A stretch of DNA of 64,000 bases. It comes from Lachnospiraceae bacterium (GTDB lineage Bacteria; Bacillota; Clostridia; Lachnospirales; Lachnospiraceae). The translations under genes were made by a program, and so were the position numbers. Below the pieces are notes generated by a model. It was not told the origin of the DNA. It worked only from the letters and a program-made list of their open reading frames with translations, and did no database searches. Every line of letters starts with the position of its first letter. Positions within the stretch are counted from its first letter, which is position 1. The stretch is taken from the NCBI GenBank assembly GCA_002892395.1, contig NBBL01000002.1:124001-188000 (forward strand). Direction: 5' to 3'. Positions 1-8,745 of this stretch are shown here, in pieces.

Positions 1-647
1 CTGTAGCCCAGAACCAGCCCGATCAGGCAGGTGTAAACAGACTGCACAAAGATGCCGTGCCAGATTCCGAACAGCAGCGCCGACAAAACGATTGCCGCTC
101 CCTTGCTCAAAAATCCCCGCTCCAGGCAGTGAAAAATCAGCCCGCGAAACAAAAGCTCCTCCACCAGTGCGCCGCTGGCACAGATATAGAGAAAGGACCA
201 GAGATACGAGCCCTCCTCCATCTCCGTAAACGCGGACTCCATCGTCTCAAGGCTGTTCTGCACAAACGGGATCTCCGCGAACACCCGATCCACAGCTGTC
301 ATCCAAAGGGTGGAAAGACCGATGCAGCCAAAGGCGAGAACCAGACTGACCCCGATGGCCTTCCATCCGTGCAGGCGTCTGTGTTCTTCCAGATTCGGCA
401 CCGGCTGTGTCTGCTCCCCTCTCTTTTTCAACCTGCGATAGATCAGGTAATAGAGAAACGCCATGGCAAATGACGCAAGGCTGTACGGGATGTTCCCGTT
501 TTGTTCCAGAAATTCCTCCGTGAACCCGCTTCGAAGCAGCCCCTCGTACCAAAGCTGTGAGGTCAACGCCTCCAGCACAGTATAGCTGAAGTAGAAAAGC
601 GCAGTGAGCAGCAGCATTTCTACCATCCTCACTCGTCTCTGATCCAA
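1..647 (-). CDS. CPBP-family intramembrane metalloprotease (C-terminus cut by window edge)
   Basis: This is a membrane protein of the CPBP (CAAX protease/bacteriocin-processing, Abi) family, which contains intramembrane zinc proteases. Reading the minus strand from a TTG at 647 gives about 215 residues before the window ends. The diagnostic stretch is GALVEELLFRG (the paired glutamates), followed by a second motif FGIWHG carrying the metal-ligand histidine. Several hydrophobic segments precede it. I chose the TTG because an AGGAGG ribosome binding site lies five bases upstream, while the ATG at 670 runs into a stop after 13 codons. A terminator separates it from the upstream hutD-like gene, so it is probably transcribed from its own promoter or by read-through. 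The substrate is unknown; some family members process peptides or give immunity to bacteriocins. Confidence 0.8.
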   Translation of the reverse strand, partial: MDQRRVRMVEMLLLTALFYFSYTVLEALTSQLWYEGLLRSGFTEEFLEQNGNIPYSLASFAMAFLYYLIYRRLKKRGEQTQPVPNLEEHRRLHGWKAIGVSLVLAFGCIGLSTLWMTAVDRVFAEIPFVQNSLETMESAFTEMEEGSYLWSFLYICASGALVEELLFRGLIFHCLERGFLSKGAAIVLSALLFGIWHGIFVQSVYTCLIGLVLGY

Positions 648-670
648 TTTGGCCTCCTTCTTTCCTCCAT

Positions 671-703
671 AAAAAAGTATCCCGGGGCATGCCCGCGGGA
701 TAC
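671..703 (-). terminator. Rho-independent terminator after the HutD-like gene
   Basis: On the minus strand a stem of eight plus three base pairs with one mismatch (677-703, core GTATCCCG/CGGGATAC) is followed directly by six Ts (676-671). It lies 28 bases past the stop codon of the HutD-like gene and before the CPBP gene. Confidence 0.85.
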
Positions 704-730
704 CAAACCATGGATCCGCTTCCGGGCTGT

Positions 731-1336
731 CTACCGATTCCGCACCACTGCCGCCACGGCCTGCAGCTCGGTTTCGCCCATCACAATCCAAGACCTTTCA
801 AGTGCCTCCCCGGAAATGAGAAGGCTCTCTCCGTCCCGAAGCGCCTTAGGCTCTTCCCCCTCTGCTTCCAGCTTCATCTGCCCGCGGAAGCAATAGATCA
901 GCAGAGTTTCCCCTGTCTCCGAAAGGCGCTGTTTTTCTCCCGACCGAAGGCAGATCGGAATCAGGGTTCCTTGGCAGCTCCCCTTTCTCAACATCAGGTT
1001 AAAATCGATGACCCTTCCCTCGCTTACCGTGTCGGATGCGCCGTCAAAGCGGTGCACTTGAAATGCGGGCAGGGTCTCCCAGGCGCCCTCATCGTGCCGA
1101 ATACGAAGGGTCCCGTCCAAAATCATAAGCAGACGCTCATAATCCGGAAGCGGTGTAAATTCGCTTCGCTCCAGCTCCACCGTCGCAGAGCTGACCCGCC
1201 ACAAAAAGCTCCGCTCCCCATAGATCGCCTCCGGCGGAGCGATAGCCAGCTCGGTGGTTTTCCCGCCGCTCCAGCCGGTCACCCGATAGGCGTCAGCAGT
1301 CTTTTTTACAATATCATGACCGTCCCGATTCCTCAT
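731..1336 (-). CDS. HutD/Ves-family cupin-like protein
   Basis: A 201-residue cytosolic protein of the HutD/Ves family. Family hallmarks are the opening GWSGGKTTELAI segment, FLWRVSSATVE, FTPLPDYERLLMILDG and VIDFNLMLR. HutD proteins are small bicupin-fold proteins linked in pseudomonads to histidine utilisation, but no hut genes lie here, so the role in this organism is unknown. I placed the start at ATG 1336, seven bases after AGGGG; a GTG at 1351 would overlap the thioesterase stop by four bases and is an alternative. It is the last gene of a co-directional group (HAD, MATE, thioesterase, HutD) ended by the terminator at 671-703. Confidence 0.8.
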   Translation of the reverse strand: MRNRDGHDIVKKTADAYRVTGWSGGKTTELAIAPPEAIYGERSFLWRVSSATVELERSEFTPLPDYERLLMILDGTLRIRHDEGAWETLPAFQVHRFDGASDTVSEGRVIDFNLMLRKGSCQGTLIPICLRSGEKQRLSETGETLLIYCFRGQMKLEAEGEEPKALRDGESLLISGEALERSWIVMGETELQAVAAVVRNR

Positions 1337-1347
1337 GGCCTTGCCCC

Positions 1348-1746
1348 TCACTCTGCTTTTAACTTCTCTGCTGTTTTCTTCTCAAAGCGCTCCTGATCCA
1401 CCACAGCGCGGCTGTGGATTCCCTCTCCGATCAGCTCCTTCTCATCATAGGCGCTCACACGGAATGTCAAAAATTTTCCGTTTTTGCTGATATCCGTCAG
1501 CTCTGTCTCAAACCGAACCTTCATGCCCTCCGGTGTTGCCGCCACATGCTTCACCTGAACCAGGGTGCCCACTGTCACCTTTCCCTCTTCCAGAAGCGGC
1601 GCCACGGAGGACGCTGCAGTCTCCTCAATTTCCGCCACCATCATGGGCGTTGCATACACCTTGACATCGCCGCTCCCAACACTGCAGGCCAGCATTTCCT
1701 TGGTTACGGTTACCTGGCGATTTCCCTTAACTCCTACGCTTAACAT
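1348..1746 (-). CDS. FlK-like hotdog thioesterase
   Basis: A 132-residue single-domain hotdog-fold protein resembling fluoroacetyl-CoA thioesterase FlK and its many uncharacterised relatives. Visible family motifs are YATPMMVAEIEETAA (candidate catalytic Thr and Glu) followed by TVGTLVQVKHVAATPEG (candidate catalytic His). These proteins hydrolyse acyl-CoA thioesters in the cytosol. FlK itself is special for fluoroacetyl-CoA, and most homologues in anaerobes have no known substrate, so I would not transfer that specificity. The start has GGAAAGGA upstream. The gene lies 54 bases after the MATE exporter and its stop is close to or overlapping the HutD-like start, so co-expression is likely. 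Confidence 0.8.
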   Translation of the reverse strand: MLSVGVKGNRQVTVTKEMLACSVGSGDVKVYATPMMVAEIEETAASSVAPLLEEGKVTVGTLVQVKHVAATPEGMKVRFETELTDISKNGKFLTFRVSAYDEKELIGEGIHSRAVVDQERFEKKTAEKLKAE

Positions 1747-1801
1747 ATTTCATCCTTTCCGCCGCAAGCGGCAAAGCATCCTTTTTTCCCCTGTCATTTT
1801 A

Positions 1802-3301
1802 TCACGCTCTTTTCTCATTACAAGTCCCTTCTGCAGGGGAAACCGGCGCGTCCGGCTCCACCGACTGCAGACGCGCAAAAGCCCGTTTCTTCATGAAAAG
1901 GAAGCAGCCGATCTGAACCGCCGCCGTCAGAATCCAGGAGATCGGGTACGAAAGGTACAGAATGAACAGGGTCGGCGTCGCCTGAAATACGGTTGCGACC
2001 CAAATGATCCGGAGCACACAGGAACCGATCAATGAAATCATCATGGACAGAAAGGCGTAACCAATTCCGCGAAGACAGCCGGTGCTGGTGTCCATCAGTC
2101 CGCACAAAAAATAGGTGGCGGAGATCACCGAAAGGCGAATCACCCCGTAGGAAATCGTCTCCGCGTCTGTCGTGTAAACCGAGAGCAGCGGACCGCCGAA
2201 GCGGTAGACGCCCTGCCCCAAGGCAAGACCGATCACACTTACGACCCCCATGCAGATGAGCATCACCCGCGTCACACGCTTCTTGTCCCGCGCCCCGTAA
2301 TTCGCCGACGTAAAGGTGATTGCCGCCTGCATCAGCGCGTTCATGGAGAGATATACAAAGCCCTCCAGATTTTGCGCCGCCGCATTGCCCGCCATGACTA
2401 CGGACCCGAAGGAGTTGACCGAGGACTGGATGATGACATTGGAAACACTGAACAGCGCCGTCTGCACCCCCGCCGGCAATCCGTTTCGAAAAATGGACAG
2501 GAGCTTCTCCGGGTGGTAGTGGAAGGTTTCCAGCGCCGCCCTCCGGACATCCGAAAAAAATCCCTGCCTCTCCTCCTCCCTGTCCCGAAGCGTCAGGCGT
2601 ACCATGCCGTCATAGACAATAAGACACCGCAGCACCAATCCTGCGGAAACCGCCTGAGATAAAATGGTGGCAAGCGCCACCCCTGCGACTCCCATTCCGA
2701 ACAGGATCACAAAGGTCAGATTCAGAACCACATTCAGAACGCCTGCAATCATGAGATAAATCAACGGACGTCTGGTGTCCCCGACGCCGCGCAGCACCGC
2801 ACTGCCGAAGTTATACAGCATAAGAACCGGCATCCCCAGAAAAAAGATCTGAAGGTATACGGTGGAAAGCCGGATCACATTTTCCGGCGTTCCCATGAGC
2901 TTCAGCATGGGATGGGACAAATAAAAGCCCATCACCGAAAGCAGAATCCCCGCAACAACGGAAAGCAGCACCGCCGCCCGGACGGTTTCCCTGCAGTTTT
3001 TTTGATCCCCCGCGCCGTAATACTGGGCAACCAGCACATTGGCTCCCACGGAGAGTCCCACAAACAGGCTGATCATGAGATTGACCAGCGCCGTTGTAGA
3101 GCCCACCGCCGCAATGGCCTCCGGGCCGGTAAAGCGACCGACTACGATGATATCCGCCGCATTGAACAGTAATTGAAGCACGCCCGAAAGCATCAGCGGC
3201 AGCGAGAAAACCAGCACCTTCCGAAGCATCGGGCCGTGAATCATGTCAATTTCATAGTTTGCTTTGCGGCGACGAGGTACCGCATTTGCCATCTCGCTCA
3301 C
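1802..3301 (-). CDS. MATE-family multidrug/cation efflux transporter
   Basis: A 499-residue polytopic membrane protein with the layout of the MATE family: two homologous bundles of six transmembrane segments and the opening GPMLRKVLVFSLPLMLSGVLQ typical of bacterial NorM/DinF-type exporters. Such proteins use a sodium or proton gradient to expel cationic drugs or metabolites. Start is GTG 3301, with GGAGGAAAGGAG directly upstream; the GTGA overlap of four bases with the stop of the HAD gene indicates translational coupling. The C-terminal 25 residues are hydrophilic and cytosolic. Substrate cannot be read from the sequence. Confidence 0.92.
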   Translation of the reverse strand: MSEMANAVPRRRKANYEIDMIHGPMLRKVLVFSLPLMLSGVLQLLFNAADIIVVGRFTGPEAIAAVGSTTALVNLMISLFVGLSVGANVLVAQYYGAGDQKNCRETVRAAVLLSVVAGILLSVMGFYLSHPMLKLMGTPENVIRLSTVYLQIFFLGMPVLMLYNFGSAVLRGVGDTRRPLIYLMIAGVLNVVLNLTFVILFGMGVAGVALATILSQAVSAGLVLRCLIVYDGMVRLTLRDREEERQGFFSDVRRAALETFHYHPEKLLSIFRNGLPAGVQTALFSVSNVIIQSSVNSFGSVVMAGNAAAQNLEGFVYLSMNALMQAAITFTSANYGARDKKRVTRVMLICMGVVSVIGLALGQGVYRFGGPLLSVYTTDAETISYGVIRLSVISATYFLCGLMDTSTGCLRGIGYAFLSMMISLIGSCVLRIIWVATVFQATPTLFILYLSYPISWILTAAVQIGCFLFMKKRAFARLQSVEPDAPVSPAEGTCNEKRA

Positions 3302-3933
3302 GCTCTCCTTTCCTCCGGCAGACTCTCCTCTCCCTCTTCCAGAAGGCGCTCCAGGATCCGATTCAGGTCTTCTCTCGAAGAAACGGTTACCGCCGGCAAT
3401 CCCGCCTTCCGCGCCGCCAGCGTGTTCTCGGGACGATCATCGAAGAACACGGACTCCTCCCCCCGGATTCCGAATTTCTGAAGTGCATATGTATAAATTC
3501 GTCTCTGGGGCTTGACCATGTGAATGCGGCAGGAAATCACCGCATCCTCCACATGCTGCATAAAGGGCTGATGCGCAACATGCGCTTCCCAAAGCTCCTC
3601 TCCGTAATTGGAAAGCAGAAAAATGCGGTAGCCTGCCTCCTTGAGTCTTCGCACCTGATCCCAGATTTCAGGCCGCGGAACCGCCAGCACCTTGGGGTTT
3701 TTGAGGATTTCCGCCATCATTTCCTCCAGCTCCGGGTACACCAGCTTCAGCTTTTCCCGAACCTCATCAATGGTCATGACGCCGTAATCCATCATGGGCC
3801 AGATCGGATCCCGCACCAGCTTCTTTCCCACCTCCTGTGCTTCCGTTTCATCGTATCCCAGATCTGTCAGCGCCTTGTACCACTGATATTCCAGCAGCAC
3901 GCCTCCCACATCAAAAATAAGATTTTTCAGCAT
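3298..3933 (-). CDS. HAD-superfamily phosphatase (YihX-like)
   Basis: A 211-residue haloacid dehalogenase-type hydrolase. Motif I is FDVGGVLL near the N-terminus (nucleophile Asp; the usual second Asp is Gly, as in the YihX/epoxide-hydrolase-like subgroup), motif II is LLSN, motif III the Lys in VKPQRRIY, and motif IV FFDDRPEN. It probably dephosphorylates a small metabolite. I prefer the ATG at 3933 (GGAGAG upstream) over the in-frame ATG at 3945. It is the first gene of the minus-strand unit and overlaps the MATE start by four bases. Divergent glmS starts 113 bases away. Confidence 0.85.
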   Translation of the reverse strand: MLKNLIFDVGGVLLEYQWYKALTDLGYDETEAQEVGKKLVRDPIWPMMDYGVMTIDEVREKLKLVYPELEEMMAEILKNPKVLAVPRPEIWDQVRRLKEAGYRIFLLSNYGEELWEAHVAHQPFMQHVEDAVISCRIHMVKPQRRIYTYALQKFGIRGEESVFFDDRPENTLAARKAGLPAVTVSSREDLNRILERLLEEGEESLPEERRA

Positions 3934-3956
3934 AGCTCTCTCCATTCTATTCCTGA

Positions 3957-3986
3957 TTGAAATTATAGCATGAAATGCGGTATGAT
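3957..3986 (+). promoter_or_regulatory. Sigma-A promoter of glmS
   Basis: TTGAAA at 3957-3962, an 18-base spacer and TATGAT at 3981-3986, 60 bases before the glmS ATG. A small GGGCC/GGCCC hairpin lies just before the GGAGG ribosome binding site. No room exists for a glmS ribozyme. Confidence 0.7.
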
Positions 3987-4046
3987 GTTGTAATATAAAA
4001 TTTTAAATTCAAAGGGCCTCACTCGGCCCGTGGAGGAAAAGCAGCT

Positions 4047-5909
4047 ATGTGCGGAATTGTTGGTTACGTGGGAAAGAGGCAGGCCGCTCCCATTTTGTTG
4101 AGCGGTCTTGCAAAACTTGAATACCGGGGCTATGACTCCGCCGGCATCGCCGTGAGAAGGGATGCGGAAGCGCCGGTTATCGTCAAAGCAAAGGGGCGTC
4201 TCCGGGTCTTATCGGACAAGACAGATCAAGGCAGAGCCGTCCCGGGCTGCTGCGGCATCGGACACACCCGGTGGGCCACACACGGCGTCCCCTCCGAAAG
4301 CAACGCACACCCTCACTGTACGGACGACTGCAACGTGATCGCCGTACACAACGGCATTTTTGAAAATCATCAGGAAATTCGGGAGAAGCTCCTCCGGAAT
4401 CACTATTCCTTCTACTCCGACACGGATACGGAGGCCATTGTCAAGCTCATTGATTACTACTACAAAAAATACAAAATGGGCCCCATCGACGCGCTGGCAA
4501 AAACCATGGTGCGCGTGCGCGGCTCCTATGCGCTTGCCGTCATGTTCCGGGATTACCCCAACGAGCTCTACCTGGCAAGAAAAGATGCTCCCCTCATTGT
4601 GGGACTGGGAACGGGAGAAAATTTCATTGCTTCCGATGTCTCCGCGATTCTGAACTACACCAGAGAGGCGGTCTATGTCGACAACCTGGAAATGGGACGA
4701 ATCACTGCCGATCGGGCGGAATTTTACGATCTGAACGGAGATCTGGTGGAGAAGACGGCGGTTCACATTGACTGGGACGCAGAAGCGGCGGAAAAAGGCG
4801 GATTTGAGCACTTCATGATGAAGGAAATCCACGAGCAGCCGAAGGCGGTCTCCGATACGATCCACGCCTACCTGACCGGAGACATCGACGCACCGGATGC
4901 CGCTTGTTCCGTGAATCTCGCCTCCATCGGTCTCACCGATTCCGTCATTGCCGGCATCCGCGAGCTCTGCATCATCGGCTGCGGCTCCGCCTATCATGTG
5001 GGCGTGGTTGCCCAGTATCTGCTGGAGGATCTCACGGCGCTGCCGGTTCGCGTGGAGCTGGCCTCCGAATATCGCTACCGGCATCCGCGTCTGTCCAAGG
5101 ACACCCTGGCTGTCATTGTGAGCCAATCCGGCGAGACAGCCGACAGCCTGGCCGCACTCCGCGAATCCAAGGCGAAGGGACTGCGCACTCTGGCCATTGT
5201 CAATGTGGTGGGAAGTTCCATCGCCCGGGAGGCGGATCACGTGCTTTATACCTACGCGGGACCTGAAATCGCAGTGGCAACCACAAAGGCCTACTCGACT
5301 CAGCTCATCGCCTCCTACCTGCTGGCCATCGGCATGGCCCAACAGCTGGGTCGGCTGAGCGAAGCCGCTGCCTCTGCCATGCTGCGGGAGATGTGCACGC
5401 TCCCTGCCAAGATTCAGAGCATTCTTGACAACAAGGAGCGAATTCAGTGGTTTGCCGCGAAGTTTGCCAACGCCCGCGACGTATTCTACATCGGCCGAGG
5501 CATCGACTACGCCATCGGACTGGAGGGAAGCCTTAAGCTGAAGGAAATCAGTTATATCCACTCGGAAGCCTATGCCGCCGGAGAGCTGAAGCACGGCACC
5601 ATAAGCCTGATCGAGGACGGCACCCTGGTGATCGGTATTCTCACCCAGCCCTCTCTCTACGAAAAAACCCTTTCCAACATGATTGAGGTGAAGAGCCGCG
5701 GCGCCTATCTCATGGGAATCGCGGCAGCCGGGGCGCTGGACATCCGGGACACGGTGGATTTTCCGATTTTCCTTCCGGAGACGGATGAGCACTTCACAGC
5801 TTCCCTGGCGACGATTCCGCTGCAGCTCCTCAGCTACTACGTTTCCGTCGCCAAGGGACTGGATGTGGATAAGCCGAGAAACCTGGCAAAATCCGTGACC
5901 GTCGAATAA
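4047..5909 (+). CDS. glmS: Glutamine-fructose-6-phosphate aminotransferase (isomerising)
   Basis: GlmS makes glucosamine-6-phosphate from fructose-6-phosphate and glutamine, the first committed step toward UDP-GlcNAc and peptidoglycan. The 620-residue length is near the family norm. The mature N-terminus is MCGIVGYVG, where Cys2 is the glutamine amidotransferase nucleophile; GHTRWATHG and YRGYDSAG follow. Two SIS sugar-isomerase domains cover roughly residues 300-620, with SQSGETAD for phosphosugar binding, and the ending KPRNLAKSVTVE is the family's signature C-terminus. GGAGG lies ten bases before the ATG. It stands alone between divergent HAD and convergent GNAT genes. The usual Bacillota glmS ribozyme is absent from the short leader. 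Confidence 0.97.
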   Translation: MCGIVGYVGKRQAAPILLSGLAKLEYRGYDSAGIAVRRDAEAPVIVKAKGRLRVLSDKTDQGRAVPGCCGIGHTRWATHGVPSESNAHPHCTDDCNVIAVHNGIFENHQEIREKLLRNHYSFYSDTDTEAIVKLIDYYYKKYKMGPIDALAKTMVRVRGSYALAVMFRDYPNELYLARKDAPLIVGLGTGENFIASDVSAILNYTREAVYVDNLEMGRITADRAEFYDLNGDLVEKTAVHIDWDAEAAEKGGFEHFMMKEIHEQPKAVSDTIHAYLTGDIDAPDAACSVNLASIGLTDSVIAGIRELCIIGCGSAYHVGVVAQYLLEDLTALPVRVELASEYRYRHPRLSKDTLAVIVSQSGETADSLAALRESKAKGLRTLAIVNVVGSSIAREADHVLYTYAGPEIAVATTKAYSTQLIASYLLAIGMAQQLGRLSEAAASAMLREMCTLPAKIQSILDNKERIQWFAAKFANARDVFYIGRGIDYAIGLEGSLKLKEISYIHSEAYAAGELKHGTISLIEDGTLVIGILTQPSLYEKTLSNMIEVKSRGAYLMGIAAAGALDIRDTVDFPIFLPETDEHFTASLATIPLQLLSYYVSVAKGLDVDKPRNLAKSVTVE

Positions 5910-5955
5910 GAGCCCTGCCTTCCCCTCTCCGTCCATGAACCATCAGTGCCGCCGC

Positions 5956-5978
5956 GTCTCCCTCCCCCGGAGGGAGAC
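5956..5978. terminator. Intergenic hairpin between convergent glmS and GNAT genes
   Basis: A perfect ten-base-pair stem (GTCTCCCTCC/GGAGGGAGAC) with a three-base loop sits between the two convergent genes. No T-run follows on either strand, so intrinsic termination is uncertain; it may protect 3' ends. Confidence 0.45.
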
Positions 5979-6010
5979 CGGAAAGGGGCAGGTCTCATGG
6001 CGGGCAATAC

Positions 6011-6595
6011 TCATCGAATCTCCACCCACTTCTCGTATTCCTCCTCCGTAAAGAACAGGTGGTAAAATCTTCGGAGCAGCTCCCGGATCTCCTCTGCGGA
6101 ATGGGGTTTTCCCAAAAGCGCCTCCACAATTTGAAACGAAACGCCTAAGACGGACGCCGTAACGCCGCAGGCTCTCACCCGGTTTCGATGGTAGAACCTA
6201 AGGCGGCGCGACCGCAGCTCCTCCTCCGCTTCGTCCTTTGAAAACCGGGGATTCTCCACCTCGCCGATCACGCTCTCCGCATCCGGCAGACAGGTGGCCA
6301 GGCGGCGCAGAAATTTGGTTCCGATTCCTTCATTTCTCAAGTCCTCATGCACGGCAAAATAGTCGAACAGATAGTGAAATCGTCCGCTCTGCTCTGCCGG
6401 GAGTCGGGCAAACAGCGCATAGGAAAGGAGCTCTCCCTGGGATCCGACTACGCTGTAGCCGGAATACTGCCCTCTGTCGTACATCTCTGCAAGCTTTGAA
6501 AAGGGCTTAAGCTCTTCCTTTGGAAAGTCGGAGACCATGCGCTCCTCATAGATGATCCTGATTTCCTCCTTTGAAAGCTTCCTGATTTCCATCAT
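6011..6595 (-). CDS. GNAT-family N-acetyltransferase
   Basis: A 194-residue protein with the GNAT acetyl-CoA fold: the central FHYLFDYFAVHEDLRNEGIGTKFLRRL contains the beta4 strand and the R-x-x-G-I-G-T pyrophosphate-binding loop. The acceptor substrate is not predictable. I place the start at ATG 6595 (AGGAGG upstream), which overlaps the stop of the glycosylase gene in an ATGA arrangement; a second ATG follows immediately. Longer in-frame starts lie inside the upstream gene and lack a ribosome binding site. Confidence 0.82.
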   Translation of the reverse strand: MMEIRKLSKEEIRIIYEERMVSDFPKEELKPFSKLAEMYDRGQYSGYSVVGSQGELLSYALFARLPAEQSGRFHYLFDYFAVHEDLRNEGIGTKFLRRLATCLPDAESVIGEVENPRFSKDEAEEELRSRRLRFYHRNRVRACGVTASVLGVSFQIVEALLGKPHSAEEIRELLRRFYHLFFTEEEYEKWVEIR

Positions 6596-7434
6596 TTCGT
6601 AAACTCCTCCTTGTGCTTCAGTGCGTAGTAAAACAGATGCTGCTGCAAAATTCCCGCCCCCCGCCACGCGGAAAACGGCTCCCGCCCGGCATATTTCTTC
6701 TCCACAATACGCTGAATCCAGACATCGGACGGCACGCGCTCATACCGCCCGTATGCAAACAGCATGACGCAATTCGCCACCTTTTTCCCGACGCCCCGCA
6801 CCCTGCAGAGCTGATCAAACAGCGCTTCGTCATCCAGCGCTTCCAGATCCTGCAGGGGAAGCGCCCCGCAAAGCACCTTTTCTGCAGCGTCCTTCACATA
6901 GGATACCCGATAGCCCAGCCCGCAGGAACAGAGCTCCTCCGGTTCCGCCTTCCTAAGCGCCTCCGGCGTGGGGAACAGAAAGACTGCCTCCTCATATGCC
7001 GTCCGCCGAACTGCACCGTAACGCTGGCACAGCTTCTGTATGGATGTCCGGATTGCGGGAATGGATTTTCTCTGAGAGAGAAGAAAGGAAATGAGCATCT
7101 CCCAGTGATCCTGCCTGAGGATCCGGAGTCCTCTTCCGTGCTCCAGCGCCGCCGACAAAAAGGCGTTCTCCTCTGCTGTTTCGCAAAGCGCCCGGTAGTC
7201 ACTCTTCAAATCAAAGTAAGACACCCAGACAGCCTCCCACTCCTCTTTGCCGCAGGAGATCTCCAGCTCATGCGGAGAGTGCTGCCTGCAGTACAAAATA
7301 TTCTGTCCGCTGATCAATCGGTAGAGTCCGTTTTCCAGCCTCACCGGCCGAAAGCACTGTCCGCTTTCCACAATCTTTGGAAGCGACAGCTCAGCGCTAA
7401 GCTCAATTCGTTCCACTTCTCCTCCCCTCACCAA
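6592..7434 (-). CDS. ogg: 8-oxoguanine DNA glycosylase/AP lyase (OGG1-type)
   Basis: A 280-residue helix-hairpin-helix glycosylase that would excise 8-oxoguanine from DNA. An N-terminal OGG domain (about residues 1-105) precedes the HhH-GPD domain. The hairpin RVRGVGKKVANC supplies the expected catalytic lysine (K218) and the VPSDVW segment the catalytic aspartate (D237), by alignment with human OGG1 K249 and D268. The FLLSQRKSIPAI stretch is also family-typical. Translationally coupled to the GNAT gene downstream. No iron-sulfur cluster motif is present, which distinguishes it from MutY and Nth. Confidence 0.9.
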   Translation of the reverse strand: MVRGGEVERIELSAELSLPKIVESGQCFRPVRLENGLYRLISGQNILYCRQHSPHELEISCGKEEWEAVWVSYFDLKSDYRALCETAEENAFLSAALEHGRGLRILRQDHWEMLISFLLSQRKSIPAIRTSIQKLCQRYGAVRRTAYEEAVFLFPTPEALRKAEPEELCSCGLGYRVSYVKDAAEKVLCGALPLQDLEALDDEALFDQLCRVRGVGKKVANCVMLFAYGRYERVPSDVWIQRIVEKKYAGREPFSAWRGAGILQQHLFYYALKHKEEFTK

Positions 7435-7563
7435 AAACAGCCCCTCGCTCTACTCCCGAAGGTGCAAAAATCACACGGGAGGAAGGCGAAGAGCTGCGGA
7501 ATCTGCCAAAATACTCCTTCCGCGTTTTCACACCCGGCGCGAAAAGAATCCCGAACCCACTGC

Positions 7564-8745
7564 TTAACTCCGCGGCAGCGCCCGGTAAAAATCCGCAAAC
7601 ACCCGATTGCTAAGGTCCATGCCGCGGGGCGTCAGCCTAAGCTCCGAAGCCTTCTGCTCCAGCAGCTTCAGCACCACATTCTTCCGAATCTGCGGTGCAA
7701 ACAGATCGAACATGTTTCTCCCGAAGCGCTCGTAAAAATCCGCTCCGGACACTCCCCGGGTCATTCGAAGACCGAGATACATAAATTCCTCCATTTGATC
7801 CGCTTCCGTCAGCGCTTCCAGATCCTGATAGAGCGGCGTCAAATCTTCCCGCATCCTTACATGAAGGTATGTCTCGAGATCCCGCACCGAATGATAGCGA
7901 TGATTCAAATACAGACTGGAGGCGCCAAGACCTAAGCCAAGATACTCCACCCCTGTCCAGTATCCGATGTTGTGGCGGCACTCATAGCCGGGCTTTGCGT
8001 AATTGGATATTTCATACTGCTTCAGACCATATTCCTCCAGAATGCGCCCGGTATCCGCATACATCTCCCGATCCGCATCCTCGTCCGGCAGCGCCGATTT
8101 CCCCTCCTCGGAGCCATAGCGCTCATAAAAAGGCGTTCCCGGCTCAAGAATCAGGGAGTAGGCGGAGAGGTGCTCCGGCTTCAGCATCATCACCTTTTTC
8201 AGACTGCTTTTCCATGACCGCACCGTCTGATTCGGTATGGCACTGATCATATCCACATTGACATTGTGAAAGCCGGCGGCCCGAACCAATTCATAGCTGC
8301 GCAAAAAATCCTCGTAGCTGTGCAGGCGTCCTAACTGCTTCAGCTCCTCATTGTTCGCAGACTGCAGTCCCATGCTCACCCGGTTGATGCCGGACTCCCG
8401 GTAGCCGTACAGCTTCTCCTTGTCCACCGTACCCGGGTTGCACTCAATCGTAATCTCCGCGTCGGAGTCCACCGCAAAGCTCTCATACACCGCGCTCATG
8501 ATGTTATAGATCTGGATTCCGGTGAGCGAGGACGGAGTTCCTCCGCCGAGAAAGACAGTGGCCAATCGGCAGTCGGAAGTGAGGCTCCCCTGCACGCGAA
8601 TTTCTTCGATCAGCTGATTACAATACGCGCGGCGTGTCTCTTCGTCTGCCGGTGCAGACAGGAAATCGCAGTAGCCGCACTTTTTCAAACAGAACGGAAT
8701 GTGGATGTAAAGCTCCAGCTTCCGTTTTTCCTTCTGCTCATTCAT
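7564..8745 (-). CDS. hemW: Radical SAM heme chaperone HemW
   Basis: A 393-residue radical SAM protein of the HemW (formerly HemN-like) family, thought to insert heme into target proteins. The opening [18 protein letters not shown] carries the CX3CX2C cluster ligands (C19, C23, C26); GGGTPS follows, and the C-terminal HemN domain begins near residue 300. It lacks the extra N-terminal segment of true coproporphyrinogen III dehydrogenase. It overlaps the lepA stop by eight bases, a gene pairing common in Bacillota. A 129-base gap with no recognisable gene separates it from the glycosylase. Confidence 0.92.
   Translation of the reverse strand: MNEQKEKRKLELYIHIPFCLKKCGYCDFLSAPADEETRRAYCNQLIEEIRVQGSLTSDCRLATVFLGGGTPSSLTGIQIYNIMSAVYESFAVDSDAEITIECNPGTVDKEKLYGYRESGINRVSMGLQSANNEELKQLGRLHSYEDFLRSYELVRAAGFHNVNVDMISAIPNQTVRSWKSSLKKVMMLKPEHLSAYSLILEPGTPFYERYGSEEGKSALPDEDADREMYADTGRILEEYGLKQYEISNYAKPGYECRHNIGYWTGVEYLGLGLGASSLYLNHRYHSVRDLETYLHVRMREDLTPLYQDLEALTEADQMEEFMYLGLRMTRGVSGADFYERFGRNMFDLFAPQIRKNVVLKLLEQKASELRLTPRGMDLSNRVFADFYRALPRS

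Noticed and set aside
3963-4046. glmS ribozyme in the glmS leader
   Set aside because: Only about 60 bases lie between the promoter and the start, with a small hairpin; the ribozyme core needs more than 100 bases.
4209-5936. 575-codon frame on the minus strand opposite glmS
   Set aside because: Shadow of a well-identified gene in GC-rich DNA; no family resemblance and it covers the glmS active-site codons.
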